Below, piece after piece: positions 8,196-17,020 of a DNA stretch of 36,143 bases. Every line of letters begins with the position of its first letter. Position 1 is the first letter of the stretch. The notes below the pieces were generated by a model, which saw only the letters and a program-made list of their open reading frames with translations, had not been told where the DNA came from and did no database searches. The position numbers were made by a program, and so were the translations under genes. Source of the stretch: an uncultured Pseudanabaenaceae cyanobacterium (GTDB lineage: Bacteria; Cyanobacteriota; Cyanobacteriia; PCC-9006; JAAUQQ01); NCBI GenBank assembly GCA_937949725.1, contig CALECT010000123.1:1-36143 (forward strand). Direction: 5' to 3'.

Positions 8196-9284
8196 TCACA
8201 ACTGCTCTAGCGGATAATCGGCTGCATCCCCGGCTGACCATTCCCACATGGATCCCGCGTAATTCTTAGCGTCATAGCCCAGGTCTACTAACACCGCTGC
8301 GAGCCAACCGGAGCGAATGCCCCCAGTGCAATAGGCCACGATGGTTTGCTCCGGCGTGATGCCTAGGGCCGTGAGGCGATCGCGTATCTCCTCTTCTGCC
8401 AGCAAGTAGCCCTGCTCATCCAGCAGCTGGGAAAAATGCAGATTCACTGCTCCAGGTAAATGCCCCCCCCTGGATTCCCCATAGGGGGTCGCTCCGGCAA
8501 ACTCTCTGGGCTCCCGCGTATCAACAAGGACAAGATTGGTTTTTGGGCTTGCGATCGCTTCTTGCAAAGCATCTCGACTTATTTGCCACGCTTCTTGGGG
8601 AGCTGGAATAAAGTTACCGGGAGTTGAAGCCACCGTCGTAGCCTTACCTGGGGATAGTCCAACTGCCTGCAAAGCATCGTATCCACCGTCAACCAAAACC
8701 ACCTGCTGATGCCCCAGAGAGCGAAGCATCCAGACAATGCGGCCTTCTTCCCCCCAGCCCTGGCTTGGGTCGCCAAAGACGATGACGGGGCGATCGCGGT
8801 CAATACCCACTGCCCTGAGCCGTTTCCCTAGCTCCGCTTGATCTTGGAGCAGATTGCCTCGCTGGGGAGCCTGGGGCTCTGAGAACTGTTGCCAGGTGAC
8901 GGTGATCGCGCCTTCAAGGCTATAGGATTTCAGGGGATTTTTCGGGATCCTTTGCTCTCGGGCGTCCAGTAGAGTGGCCCCCGTGGAGAGGAGCGATCGT
9001 GCCTCTGTAGCAGTAATGACCCACTGCGTTGTGAAGTCGACGGAAATTGGAGGCTGAGCCAAGGTCACTGACGCCTCCGTTTTAGAGCTTGAGGGGAGCT
9101 GCTCTGAAACACCGCGACAGCCTATAAGCATGATAGACAGCAGCAGAACGAGCCACTTCCCATGGGCTAGCCAGCCCCACAATGAGGAGCTTGGCAAAGT
9201 GCTGAGCTGGATTGGAAGGTTGGAATGGGGGGCAAACATGTTCAAAACAATTAATAAAATCACATTCTGAGGATTGTGCTCCAT
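8196..9284 (-). CDS. Rhodanese-type sulfurtransferase lipoprotein (tandem rhodanese domains)
   Basis: Two rhodanese domains span about residues 85-205 and 225-360. The second carries the persulfide-forming Cys C319 in the loop VAYCTGGIRS, followed by WEWSAGD. The first has DAREQRIP and VDGGYDAL blocks but VFGDPSQGW where the catalytic Cys loop should be, so it is structural. This is the usual arrangement of thiosulfate/mercaptopyruvate sulfurtransferases. The N-terminus has a hydrophobic run ending in a lipobox LIGC (Cys about residue 56), so the protein should be a lipoprotein exported from the cytoplasm. The start is uncertain: ATG 9284 gives an unusually long leader, and ATG 9239 gives a more normal one of about 40 residues before the Cys. 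Neither has a clear ribosome-binding site. Confidence 0.88.
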   Translation of the reverse strand: MEHNPQNVILLIVLNMFAPHSNLPIQLSTLPSSSLWGWLAHGKWLVLLLSIMLIGCRGVSEQLPSSSKTEASVTLAQPPISVDFTTQWVITATEARSLLSTGATLLDAREQRIPKNPLKSYSLEGAITVTWQQFSEPQAPQRGNLLQDQAELGKRLRAVGIDRDRPVIVFGDPSQGWGEEGRIVWMLRSLGHQQVVLVDGGYDALQAVGLSPGKATTVASTPGNFIPAPQEAWQISRDALQEAIASPKTNLVLVDTREPREFAGATPYGESRGGHLPGAVNLHFSQLLDEQGYLLAEEEIRDRLTALGITPEQTIVAYCTGGIRSGWLAAVLVDLGYDAKNYAGSMWEWSAGDAADYPLEQL

Positions 9285-9444
9285 GAACAGTGGAGGTTGT
9301 CCTTAAGCATGGAATTGGGTCATTGAAGACCTTTACGATTCAGGTAGAAAACGGGGGATTTGCTCTGCTGGTGGCGGTTTTAATGGATAATTGGCATCGC
9401 TTTAATTAAACGCAGTTTGTACATTCCACAATAGGAGTCAACTC

Positions 9445-9798
9445 ATGGGTTGGACCAAAGCGCTTTCAGAATCTGAATTACCCGCTGGCGCTCGCCAGGT
9501 GGTCGAGCTAGAAGGGCACAAGGTGCTTCTGCTCAATAACGACGGCAAGATCCATGCCGTGGCCAATAGCTGCCCCCACATGAAGCTGCCCATGAAAAAG
9601 GGCAAAGTCACTGAGGATGGCTTGATTGTTTGCCCGTTCCACCGTAGTGCTTTTGATCTAGCCACGGGTCAACCCAAAGAATGGACGCCTTTCCCTCCCG
9701 TTGTGGGCAACCTCCTGGGCAAGATCAAGGGCGAAACGCCTCTACCCGTCTTTTCTACCCGTGTGGAAAATGGCGACATTATGGTTGATGTGGTGTAG
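9445..9798 (+). CDS. Rieske-type [2Fe-2S] protein
   Basis: The 117-residue soluble protein has both Rieske ligand boxes. The first is C43-P-H45 in ANSCPHMKLP and the second is C63-P-F-H66 in IVCPFHRSAFDL. This is the pattern of small Rieske ferredoxins and of the Rieske subunits of NirD-like and dioxygenase systems. There is no membrane anchor, so it is not the cytochrome b6f subunit. It probably carries electrons, but the partner is not encoded here. The start is supported by AGGAG at 9433-9437, 7 bases before ATG. A terminator-like hairpin lies about 115 bases after the stop. Confidence 0.92.
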   Translation: MGWTKALSESELPAGARQVVELEGHKVLLLNNDGKIHAVANSCPHMKLPMKKGKVTEDGLIVCPFHRSAFDLATGQPKEWTPFPPVVGNLLGKIKGETPLPVFSTRVENGDIMVDVV

Positions 9799-10108
9799 TT
9801 ATTTCTGCCCATTCAAGGTCGCTCCAATACGGTATTCCTATGGAGCCTAATTCATTGAATCTAGGGACAATTTACCCGTTCTAAATCGGTGTAATTGTCG
9901 ATTCAATTTCCTAGCCTCAGTATGTCTCTTTTGAAAGGGAAATACTGAGGCTTTGTTCTGGGTATTTCCCCTCTGGAAGCATGATTCAGCTGTCGCCTAC
10001 GGTAGGGAAATGTCAGAAGAAACGGTTGTTGGTTCCTACTCCTAAACCTGTGAGATCAGAGCCATACTTCCATCGTTTTGAAAATGCTATTTCTAAAGTA
10101 AATATCCC
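9799..10108. other. Intergenic region containing a terminator hairpin
   Basis: The only structure I can support in these 310 bases is the hairpin at 9913-9957. A frame running from 9981 into the next gene has no protein-like composition. The ATG at 10109 is the more plausible gene start. Confidence 0.45.
9913..9957 (+). terminator. Rho-independent-like terminator
   Basis: The arms AGCCTCAGTAT (9913-9923) and ATACTGAGGCT (9942-9952) form a perfect 11-bp stem with an 18-base loop, followed by TTGTTCT. It lies downstream of the Rieske gene. The distance from the stop is long and the T-tract is weak. Confidence 0.6.
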
Positions 10109-10588
10109 ATGGATGCCTCTGCAGCGTCGCTACGCTCTCTATACCAACAGTGTTACGCCCAATTGCTTAAGCAGCCTTTGTTGGGAATGACAATTGTCTT
10201 ACCCAGTTGTTTTTTGAGTGGCGCTTTGCTGGCCGCTTTTAAGGCTCCCCAACTGTTGTGGCTCATGGCCTGCTGTGTGGTGCTGTATTTGATTTGGTCC
10301 ACGACAGAGGCCATCTTCCTAGCCAATCTCTGGTTAATGGGGGTTTTTGCAGTCCTTGTGGGGGGGCGTGCTTGGCCTGCAGCTTGGGATTCTTTTTCCG
10401 CTTGGAATGATCCTCGCTTGTGGGCTTTAACTTTGCTGGGGTTATGGTTTTCCCAAACGCTGCTGCTATTCCTCGTTGCATTCACGGCAAAGGGTTGGCA
10501 GGTTCGTTCTCCGCGACGGTTAAAGCGTTGGTGTATGGCAATGTTTAGCTGTCTGACACTTAGCCTTGGGTTCTGGTCGCAGCTTTAA
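10109..10588 (+). CDS. Hypothetical multi-pass membrane protein
   Basis: The 159-residue protein has a short amphipathic N-terminus (SLRSLYQQCYAQLLKQP). About four hydrophobic segments follow, near residues 25-45, 47-65, 66-84 and 107-128, then a basic loop RSPRRLKRW and a last hydrophobic stretch to the C-terminus. The basic loop would be cytoplasmic by the positive-inside rule. Aromatic residues, especially Trp, are frequent. I recognise no family or catalytic motif. The next gene on the same strand starts about 95 bases downstream, and both products are membrane proteins, so they may be functionally linked; this is only inference. Confidence 0.7.
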   Translation: MDASAASLRSLYQQCYAQLLKQPLLGMTIVLPSCFLSGALLAAFKAPQLLWLMACCVVLYLIWSTTEAIFLANLWLMGVFAVLVGGRAWPAAWDSFSAWNDPRLWALTLLGLWFSQTLLLFLVAFTAKGWQVRSPRRLKRWCMAMFSCLTLSLGFWSQL

Positions 10589-10682
10589 TGCAGGCTGAAG
10601 CTTTGAACAATGTTAGGGAGATTGTTTTGTCTTATGGGGAATAGTAAGACAGTAACAAAATCATAGTTGTTACAGCAATTCA

Positions 10683-11207
10683 TTGCGAAAACGAGCTAGG
10701 GTTGATAACCCCAGTCATGAGCTTCGTAATCGCCATCAATGGGAGTATCCAGTGGTTCAGAATTCTACATTTAGCCTAGGCAACGGCGAATCCACGCCTC
10801 TGGAGCGAGAGACGCGGCAGCAGCGTGATCCCAATTTCTTTATGGCTCGCTTGGCTCCTTCCACGCTGGACGCTTTGAATGAAGCTCAGCAAGCGGATGT
10901 GCGAGCTGTTATTGCAGATGCCTTGCCGAAACCTCAACCAAAGATAGTTGATATTCGGTTCGTGATTAATTTGATCTTTGATCGCTATTACGTGGTCCTG
11001 TTTATGGGCAAAGATTTACGGCGCAAAGCCCGCAATCAGTCCACTTGGCTGACCCGCCTGAGCAACTTGGCCGTGGCGCTGTTATTGCTGCTGAGTATGA
11101 ATATTTTTATTAGCCTGACCCTAGGTATGGTCATGTATTTGGTGAAGTCTGCTGTGGGGATTGATCTGTTCCCAGGACATTTGAGCGATCGCGTTCAGTC
11201 CTTATAG
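10683..11207 (+). CDS. Conserved cyanobacterial single-pass membrane protein
   Basis: The frame opens at TTG 10683. A GTG at about 10751 or a later start near the MARLAPSTLDAL segment are alternatives. The core reads like a conserved cyanobacterial family: a helix ALNEAQQADVRAVIADAL, then PKIVDIRFVINLIFDRYYVVLFMGKDLRRKAR, a basic linker, and one strong membrane segment of about 30 residues (LAVALLLLLSMNIFISLTLG). The Arg/Lys-rich segment before the helix predicts a cytoplasmic N-domain. Function is unknown. The gene ends 16 bases from the convergent TIGR03790-like gene. Confidence 0.72.
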   Translation: MRKRARVDNPSHELRNRHQWEYPVVQNSTFSLGNGESTPLERETRQQRDPNFFMARLAPSTLDALNEAQQADVRAVIADALPKPQPKIVDIRFVINLIFDRYYVVLFMGKDLRRKARNQSTWLTRLSNLAVALLLLLSMNIFISLTLGMVMYLVKSAVGIDLFPGHLSDRVQSL

Positions 11208-11223
11208 CTGTTTGAACTGACCT

Positions 11224-12351
11224 TTAACGAAAGGGCTGGGCCAAGGGATCACCAATGAAGATTCCCTGGCCCGGCCAGGCAACGCTTTTCCAATAAGCCT
11301 CAATTAAGGTGTCACCCTGGAGGTAATGGCCCATGGCAATCGCTGGGTGGGGGAACTTCTGGGGAAAATTGCAGGGCTCAACGACGGTGCCGTAGCTGCC
11401 AGTGGCTCCGGCTTCAAGCCAGCGCAGACTGCTCATTTGGCTGCTGTCCGTGAGCATGCCGCCGTAGGAGGTGAGGTGATCGGCCATGGCACCGGGGCGG
11501 AAGCGGTTGGTTTTGAGATGGTCAACTTGCTGGGCTCCGGTAAAGTAGAACATCACGTCGGAGCGATCGCGGATTGCGTCGCTTTCAAAGGTTTTGAGCG
11601 CAATCGTTTTCTGATTGGCGAGCGGTCCCAAGAGTTGTTTAAGCTGGGGATAAATTGAGGCGCGGACGTTGCGATAGCGATCGCTGGTGGAAAGCAAGTA
11701 GGCGGTAGCTGGTTTTCGCTGCTGATGGGCAAGAGCACCACGGTTGATCAGGGCCGTAGCCTGGTGAAACTGGGTGGCGGCGATCGCCATAGTCAATCTC
11801 AGACCGTAGTCCTGGGGCTTTTGAACCACTGCATTGAAGTAGGGATTTGGGGCAGTTGCTGCGCAGCCCTGGGCGCAATGAGCTTCGTCGAAGCCAAAGC
11901 TAAAGGCGCTAGTAATAGACATGCAGTCCACTCGGTAGGGCTGGGCCCAGGTTAGGGCGTAGGCCTGGATATGGGACGGAGTTTGGCGATCTACGGCCTG
12001 CTTGAGTGGCTCGAAGGTTTGTTGAGAGAGGTTCACGTCATGGCGAGGAAAGGCAATTTCAATGCGGTTCTCCGCAGGAATTCCGCGTCGTTGTTGGTAG
12101 TAGTCGGCGATGGCAACGCTGAGAGGATCGTCGGTGTTGACAATGATGGCCAGTTCGCGGCGAGTGAGGGGTTGGTGGTTGGCGGGTTTGTCTGGTGGAG
12201 TTTGGCAACTGCTGATCAGGAGTGCGATAACCGTGAGCAAGCTACCCAGCAGAGACTGGGGCAGCCTTGTTTGAGGGACAAAGAGAAAGGCAAGGAGTGG
12301 AGCCTTGTCACTGAGCGGATTAATGCATTGGGCGAACCGCTGAGCTGCCAT
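11224..12351 (-). CDS. TIGR03790-like hypothetical lipoprotein
   Basis: The 375-residue protein resembles the TIGR03790 family. Shared features are LAIIVNTDDPLSVAIADYY, the RGIPAENRIEI segment, a Cys-containing central region, and the C-terminal RWLEAGATGSYGTVVEPCNFPQKFPHP block ending in FIGDPLAQPF. The family has no established function. The N-terminal hydrophobic segment ends in ISSC (C49), a plausible lipobox, so export and lipid anchoring are likely. The tail GQGIFIGDPLAQPF is similar in style to that of caspase-fold and gingipain-like proteins, but I cannot assign a catalytic dyad. The first in-frame ATG is used; the leader before the hydrophobic segment is somewhat long, so the true start may be internal. 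Confidence 0.78.
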   Translation of the reverse strand: MAAQRFAQCINPLSDKAPLLAFLFVPQTRLPQSLLGSLLTVIALLISSCQTPPDKPANHQPLTRRELAIIVNTDDPLSVAIADYYQQRRGIPAENRIEIAFPRHDVNLSQQTFEPLKQAVDRQTPSHIQAYALTWAQPYRVDCMSITSAFSFGFDEAHCAQGCAATAPNPYFNAVVQKPQDYGLRLTMAIAATQFHQATALINRGALAHQQRKPATAYLLSTSDRYRNVRASIYPQLKQLLGPLANQKTIALKTFESDAIRDRSDVMFYFTGAQQVDHLKTNRFRPGAMADHLTSYGGMLTDSSQMSSLRWLEAGATGSYGTVVEPCNFPQKFPHPAIAMGHYLQGDTLIEAYWKSVAWPGQGIFIGDPLAQPFR

Positions 12352-12494
12352 GGTCTAGGGGGCCGGGGAAGAGTGCTGGGAAATGTTGCCTGGGGGAGAG
12401 CCAATTCTAGCCCAAGCGTAGCGATGGCAGCGCTAGACTAGGACTGTTGCAGTGTCTTGGCGCTGCCATCTACTTTTGGGAGGCTGCAATCGCG

Positions 12495-13100
12495 ATGCCG
12501 GATGAGCTATATCAACAAAAGCAAAGCCTATTTGACCGTTGGGCTGGTTTTTATGACTTGACCCTGACTTCGGTGTTCTATCAGGCCGTTCATCGGCGCT
12601 TGCTAGACTCGATTCAGTTGCCTGACCAACCCTATGTGCTAGACCTGGGCTGCGGGACTGGCAAATTGCTCAATCGCTTAGCCCAATACCAACCTGACTT
12701 AACTGGCTTGGGAGTTGACCTCTCGCCGGACATGATTGCCCAGGCCAACCGCGTGAATAAGGGCCCAGAGCGCATGGGGTATCAGGTGGGAAATGCGGTG
12801 GCATTAGCCCTGGAAGATGACAGTTTTGATGCCGTGTTTAACACCATCACCTTTCTCCATTACCCCGAGCCTGAACAGGTTTTAGCGGAAGTACGGCGAG
12901 TGCTTAAGTCTGGGGGTCGCTATTACCTTGCAGACTTTGCTCCGCGCTGGGCGGAGGAGCCGGAGGTCTTGGCCCAGGGGATGAGCCCGATTCAGTTTTA
13001 TAGTCCAGCGGTGCGGGAACAGCTAGCTGTTGAGGCTGGCTTGACTGTTCTGGAGCATACCTGGCTATTAGGACCAGTGCTGCTGACAACTTTTGGGTGA
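12495..13100 (+). CDS. Class I SAM-dependent methyltransferase
   Basis: The 201-residue protein has the Rossmann-like motif I VLDLGCGTGKLL. An acidic strand-2 end follows (GLGVDLSPDMIAQA), then motif II/III NAVALALEDDSFDAVFNTITFLHY and motif post III LKSGGRYYLADF. This is a Methyltransf_11/25 type fold. The N-terminal QSLFDRWAGFYD segment resembles UbiE/MenG-like and small-molecule methyltransferases, but the substrate cannot be assigned. I chose ATG 12495 because the 16 residues before it look non-coding in character. The upstream neighbour is divergent, with about 140 bases between starts. The 3' end faces the acyltransferase gene, with 48 bases between the stops. Confidence 0.9.
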   Translation: MPDELYQQKQSLFDRWAGFYDLTLTSVFYQAVHRRLLDSIQLPDQPYVLDLGCGTGKLLNRLAQYQPDLTGLGVDLSPDMIAQANRVNKGPERMGYQVGNAVALALEDDSFDAVFNTITFLHYPEPEQVLAEVRRVLKSGGRYYLADFAPRWAEEPEVLAQGMSPIQFYSPAVREQLAVEAGLTVLEHTWLLGPVLLTTFG

Positions 13101-13148
13101 CTATTTATGGGGGCGATGGCAGGCTTGGGACAGTCAATTAGCTGTGAT

Positions 13149-14267
13149 TTAGTTTGCTGTTTGGACAAGACTTTTTTTGAGGCGTTGACTCCATTGGATC
13201 GATGACTTTTCAACCAGGTAATAGGCTGCGGTGGCGATCGCCAATCCGAGTCCAACACAAAGCATTAAACCCATAACATCGTTCCAGATTGTTGGAGTGA
13301 TGGGTTGCTGTAACCAGACACCGTAAAAAATGCTAATTGCAGTGGTGTGAGTCAGGTAGAGGCTATAGGAAATCTTGCCTAAGAATTGAAGAGACTTGCC
13401 GCTGAGCCAAGTGGAGAGCTTGTTGCCCTGGGCGGCTGCCAATATAAAGCTGCTTGTGGCAGCGGCGGCGATCGCGAACTGGGGCGTGATAGGAGCTGTG
13501 GCAAAAATCAACCCTGCATAGCCATACCCCAATGCTGGATGGCATCGCTGCTGCCAAGACCAATAGGCATAGACCCCGAGTAAAAAGCTAAAGTGCCAGG
13601 CAATAAAAACTGGACGATAGAAGGGCAGACCGAGTTTGTAGCTGTTGTACAACAGACAAATGAAGGTCCATCCTCCAAAGACCCAGACTGTTGCTGAGGT
13701 GATGGAGAATCGTCGTTGGAGCCATTGGGAGAGGCCTAAAAGAACAATGAAACTGAGATAGAACTGAAGCTCTAAACAAATGGTCCAGTAAACGTCATCG
13801 TAATGGTCAAAACCGGCTAACTCTTGAATGTAGAATAGATGAGCCAGCAACTGTATTAGTGACTGGGACGTGGCCTTGATTGGAAAAGACTGCCACCCCA
13901 GATAGGTTCGGTAACCTTCATTTACGAGAAATAGCAAGATTGCAGCGTAGTAAGGGGGCGTTAGTCGAGCCAGCCTTCTTTGGCAAAATTGCTTGAAGCT
14001 CCCCCAGGACACCGTGGTATTTCTAAGAGAATGGGCAATGACAAACCCACTAAGGACAAAGAATCCTAAGACACCATATTGTCCCCAGTCAAAAATGATG
14101 TGCTTGAAGGTGACCGGCAGAGCTGCCGTGAGATTGGGAATGATTTGACTGGCTTGAATATGAAAGATAAATACCCACAGTGCTGCCAGCCCTCGCAGTC
14201 CATCTAGCAGTACAAAATGTTGTTTAGGCTGCGGTGGAGAGCTGCTTGAAGCGACTGTCGAAGACAT
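13149..14267 (-). CDS. Acyltransferase 3 family membrane protein
   Basis: The protein of about 372 residues begins with the family hallmark LLDGLRGLAALWVFIFH, which includes the conserved Arg and the catalytic-type His. It continues with GVLGFFVLSGFVIAHSL, then FCQRRLARLTPPYYAAI, and eight to ten membrane segments. Such proteins O-acylate polysaccharides, lipids or antibiotics in the membrane. The specific acceptor is not evident. ATG 14267 is chosen; a TTG at 14282 would add five residues. The gene lies next to a short-chain dehydrogenase on the same strand about 180 bases away, and a joint unit is possible but not shown. Confidence 0.93.
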   Translation of the reverse strand: MSSTVASSSSPPQPKQHFVLLDGLRGLAALWVFIFHIQASQIIPNLTAALPVTFKHIIFDWGQYGVLGFFVLSGFVIAHSLRNTTVSWGSFKQFCQRRLARLTPPYYAAILLFLVNEGYRTYLGWQSFPIKATSQSLIQLLAHLFYIQELAGFDHYDDVYWTICLELQFYLSFIVLLGLSQWLQRRFSITSATVWVFGGWTFICLLYNSYKLGLPFYRPVFIAWHFSFLLGVYAYWSWQQRCHPALGYGYAGLIFATAPITPQFAIAAAATSSFILAAAQGNKLSTWLSGKSLQFLGKISYSLYLTHTTAISIFYGVWLQQPITPTIWNDVMGLMLCVGLGLAIATAAYYLVEKSSIQWSQRLKKSLVQTAN

Positions 14268-14444
14268 GGCAGGGAGGAACAAGGGTTGATGCTGAGTTCA
14301 AATCATACCTATGCTTCCCTACTGGTGGGATGAAAGTTGGATTTTCGCTGAGCAAAAAATGTAATTTCCTTGAAGAAGACATTGCCATTGCAGAAAAGCG
14401 AGCCTTTCCGGCAATGGCGATGAATCTATTCTCTGTCGCTGCGA

Positions 14445-15263
14445 CTAATTTTGAAGGGGGACAACAACTTTGCTGTAGGGAGACACTGGCGTTGTGGCTG
14501 GGGGCTGAGTCCAGCGGATGATGCGGGTCATGAGCTGGGGAGCCAGGCGATCGCACATCACAGCCATGTGGCTTTGCCAGCCCACCAATATTTCGCGATT
14601 GCCCCGCTTAACGCCAGTTACCATGGCTTTCGCAACTTGCTCAGGTCGGCTGGCTCGGACCCATCGAAATGGCTTCATGTCCCTAACCATGTCTGTTTTG
14701 GTTAAGGAGGGCATAAGGTTTGTCACTTTGACATTGTGGGGCGCAAGCTCACCGCGTAGGGCCTGGCTGAAGCCGATGATGGCATGTTTCGTTGCAGAGT
14801 AGGTCGCCATGGAAGGAGCAGCGACCTTGCCCATGAGGCTGGAAACATTAACGATGTGCCCCTGTTTACGACGGACCATTTGGCGGGCTACAACGCGAGT
14901 GATGCTGTACATGCCTAGCAGATTGGTCATAAGTTCAGTCTCCACTTGTTGTAGATGCGACTCAATGAACTGTCTTTGATAAGCAACGCCTGCACAGTTC
15001 ACGAGCAGGTCAATGGGGGGATGGTGCCTCAGGGCTTTGACCATGCTGGAATGGACGTTTCTAGGTTGGGTTAAGTCGAGGGGAAGGATGGAAACCTCTA
15101 CCCCAAGCTGTTCTAGGTCCGTAGCCACCCGTTGGAGCCGCTGGGGATCTCGGGCAACGAGGAGCAGGGTGTGAATGTTTTGCTGGGCGAGGGAAAAGGC
15201 GATCGCTTTACCAATACCTCTAGAAGCGCCGGTAATGAGAGCTGTTTGTCCATGAAAATCCAT
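14445..15263 (-). CDS. Short-chain dehydrogenase/reductase (SDR)
   Basis: The 272-residue product has the classical SDR layout. The NAD(P)-binding motif is TGASRGIG, followed by VARDPQRL, with Arg after the second strand favouring NADP. Next come LVNCAGVAY, the catalytic Ser in NVSSLMG, and Tyr-x-x-x-Lys in MATYSATKHA. It ends with an NLMPSLTKTDM loop. The C-terminal part, with TRIIRWT and basic residues, could associate with a membrane, as in ketosphinganine-reductase-like SDRs, but this is speculative. I chose ATG 15263 because GAGG precedes it by 7 bases and the SDR fold begins immediately after it. The open frame extends 47 codons further upstream without SDR character. Confidence 0.92.
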   Translation of the reverse strand: MDFHGQTALITGASRGIGKAIAFSLAQQNIHTLLLVARDPQRLQRVATDLEQLGVEVSILPLDLTQPRNVHSSMVKALRHHPPIDLLVNCAGVAYQRQFIESHLQQVETELMTNLLGMYSITRVVARQMVRRKQGHIVNVSSLMGKVAAPSMATYSATKHAIIGFSQALRGELAPHNVKVTNLMPSLTKTDMVRDMKPFRWVRASRPEQVAKAMVTGVKRGNREILVGWQSHMAVMCDRLAPQLMTRIIRWTQPPATTPVSPYSKVVVPLQN

Positions 15264-16089
15264 GGGTATACCTCGTAATCGCGATAGGACTTCCGCCAAA
15301 ACTGTGTTGCTTTCATTCTGAGGCTGACTCAGATTTAGACTCAAAAATTTAAAACTCTGAGTCAAAGGTTTCTGCTTCAGATTTGACATCGTTACATGCC
15401 GCACAACTCGCAGAGTTGCCTAGGAATGAGAGCACAATTTGCGGAGATTAAAACGTTTAAGCAGCTTGCCGAGCGCGATAGTTTCTGCACTATGGGCTTG
15501 CTTCAGTGAACGGTAATTTTGCTGAGACCTTTGCTACAGGGCTTCCATGGCCTGGGAGATAAGCAAAGAGACCTGAACCTAGGAAGGCAACCTAATCATT
15601 AACAACAATGCCTTTCTTTGGTTCTTTACAAACGGTAACACCCCTGTTTGTAAGTTAGGGCATTGATTACTAAATGCGATGGCTTTTCCCATGTTCCCAG
15701 GGGATCCATAGAAAAAGTTAATCACCGAAGCCACTTTTTGCTGCTGCGTTCGTAAGGATAGATACCAACTTTTTTTAAGCGTATTTCTAACTACATTTTG
15801 AGCTCAAAGCTTAAATTGGAGGATTGACTCAATCGAGCTATTTCCTGTGGACTGGTCGTAATCGGGAGACCTCCAAACAGGCAGCTTAAATGTCATGAAA
15901 TTGCCATAGAAAGGTCTCGGTCATTCCACCGAGGACTTGTGGGTTTTAACTCATTTTCTGAATACAGCTGCTTGAGCAAGGGGACATCTACGGAATGGGG
16001 AGCAGGTCTGTATAAAATTTGGCTAAGACTCCCTGGCCATTCATGGGAACCCTAAGCCAAGTTAATGGCACTGAGCGAAGGAAAATCCT
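15264..16089. other. Long gene-poor spacer
   Basis: About 830 bases separate the SDR start from the small gene at 16090. The composition is AT-richer than that of neighbouring genes. A hairpin CTCGGT-CATTCC-ACCGAG occurs at 15916-15933, and GGCT...AGCC pairing is possible at 16021-16058, just upstream of the small gene. I find no convincing protein gene or tRNA. Room exists for promoters of both flanking genes or for a noncoding RNA, but the sequence alone does not prove one. Confidence 0.4.
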
Positions 16090-16275
16090 ATGTCTAATGC
16101 TTTTATGGCCGGTAGCCTGTTGAGTGCGATCGCCTGTCTGGGGGTCGCGAGCTTTGCCACCATGGGCTTCATCGCCAAATCTGATGAATGTTTGGATAAC
16201 CCGACAGCCTGCATTGGCCAATCTGCAATTCGCAGTCGTAACGCTGTAACTGATGTGGTGAGCAACTGGGATTAG
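16090..16275 (+). CDS. Small hypothetical protein with one hydrophobic segment
   Basis: The 61-residue protein has a hydrophobic, Ala/Gly/Ser-rich segment at about residues 5-28 and a polar C-terminal half with two cysteines (SDECLDNPTACIGQS). The segment could be a signal peptide or a single membrane helix, and the cysteines could form a disulfide outside the cytoplasm. AAGGA about 7 bases before the ATG supports translation. It stands alone between a long spacer and a 140-base gap. The frame on the opposite strand lacks these features. No family is recognised. Confidence 0.55.
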   Translation: MSNAFMAGSLLSAIACLGVASFATMGFIAKSDECLDNPTACIGQSAIRSRNAVTDVVSNWD

Positions 16276-16415
16276 GGCTAAAGCATTGTGACTAGCTCGA
16301 TGGAGCCCTTTGTTCAGGTCCCGGCAGGGTAGATTGTCAGGGGCCTGAAGTGTTTACACCTTGGAAATGAAGAAATGTAATGCAAGAATAGGTTAACGGT
16401 AGCGGAGCCATAAGC

Positions 16416-16838
16416 GTGAATGCAGCGGAGCAGGCCACGAGCCTAGAACTCACAACCAAGATTGCTTCGGTTGTAACGCTGTTTAAGGCGCAGTTTCCTA
16501 TGGTGCGCACGGACCTGAAGCCTTGGGCTAATGATGCCGATACGCGTTCGATGATGGATCCCGATTCCATTGATATTGGCTTTCATTTACCAGGTTGGAA
16601 TCCTAAATACGAATGCCGCAGCATGTTGGTACAGATGCGTTTCTTTTCAGAGGGAGAGTCGTCTCGTCTGATTGGTCTGGAAGTCTTGGGCTTTAGCTAT
16701 AACGGTGAGCAGTGGCGGCTTTCCACGGTGGGGGATTGGCCTGTGCGGGGGGAAAAGCGCCCTGCTGAAGAGAAGCTGGACCTGTTGAAGACCTTTTGTC
16801 GTCAGGTGTACGAGCTGTTCAATAGCCCCAAAGATTAG
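16416..16838 (+). CDS. Conserved hypothetical protein (cyanobacterial)
   Basis: The 140-residue soluble protein starts at GTG 16416. It begins with an amphipathic helix (ELTTKIASVVTLFKAQFPMV). The segment DPDSIDIGFHLPGWNPKYECRSMLVQMRFF suggests a beta sheet, a second beta hairpin around GLEVLGFSYNGEQWRLSTVG follows, and a C-terminal helix ends it. There is no signal peptide or membrane segment. It looks like a globular alpha/beta protein of the kind conserved across cyanobacteria without known function. A hairpin lies about 70 bases after the stop. Confidence 0.7.
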   Translation: MNAAEQATSLELTTKIASVVTLFKAQFPMVRTDLKPWANDADTRSMMDPDSIDIGFHLPGWNPKYECRSMLVQMRFFSEGESSRLIGLEVLGFSYNGEQWRLSTVGDWPVRGEKRPAEEKLDLLKTFCRQVYELFNSPKD

Positions 16839-16910
16839 ATATAGCTGTCGCCACATCACTTAGTACTTCCATAAACGGTCAAGCCTAGATATGGCAGGTA
16901 GCAATGTGGA

Positions 16911-16942
16911 TAGCAACGTCCTAACAAGTCAGGCCGTTGCTA
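16911..16942 (+). terminator. Hairpin downstream of the hypothetical gene, possible terminator
   Basis: The arms TAGCAACG (16911-16918) and CGTTGCTA (16935-16942) are perfect. CCT/AGG can extend the stem inside after one mismatch, leaving an 8-base loop. No T-tract follows, so the terminator role is uncertain. Confidence 0.35.
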
Positions 16943-17020
16943 TATCGCTGCGGTAGAGACAACACCGGTGATGCAATATCCCTGTGGAAATTTGCCCCAA
17001 ACCTCAGTTGATCCTTCAAA

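Noticed and set aside
9981..10190. A 69-codon frame overlapping the start of the membrane protein gene
   Set aside because: It has no hydrophobic or globular pattern and ends inside the clearer gene at 10109-10588.
11971..12441. A 156-codon plus-strand frame opposite the TIGR03790-like gene
   Set aside because: It has no recognisable motif, and the minus-strand protein has a lipobox and family blocks across the same bases.
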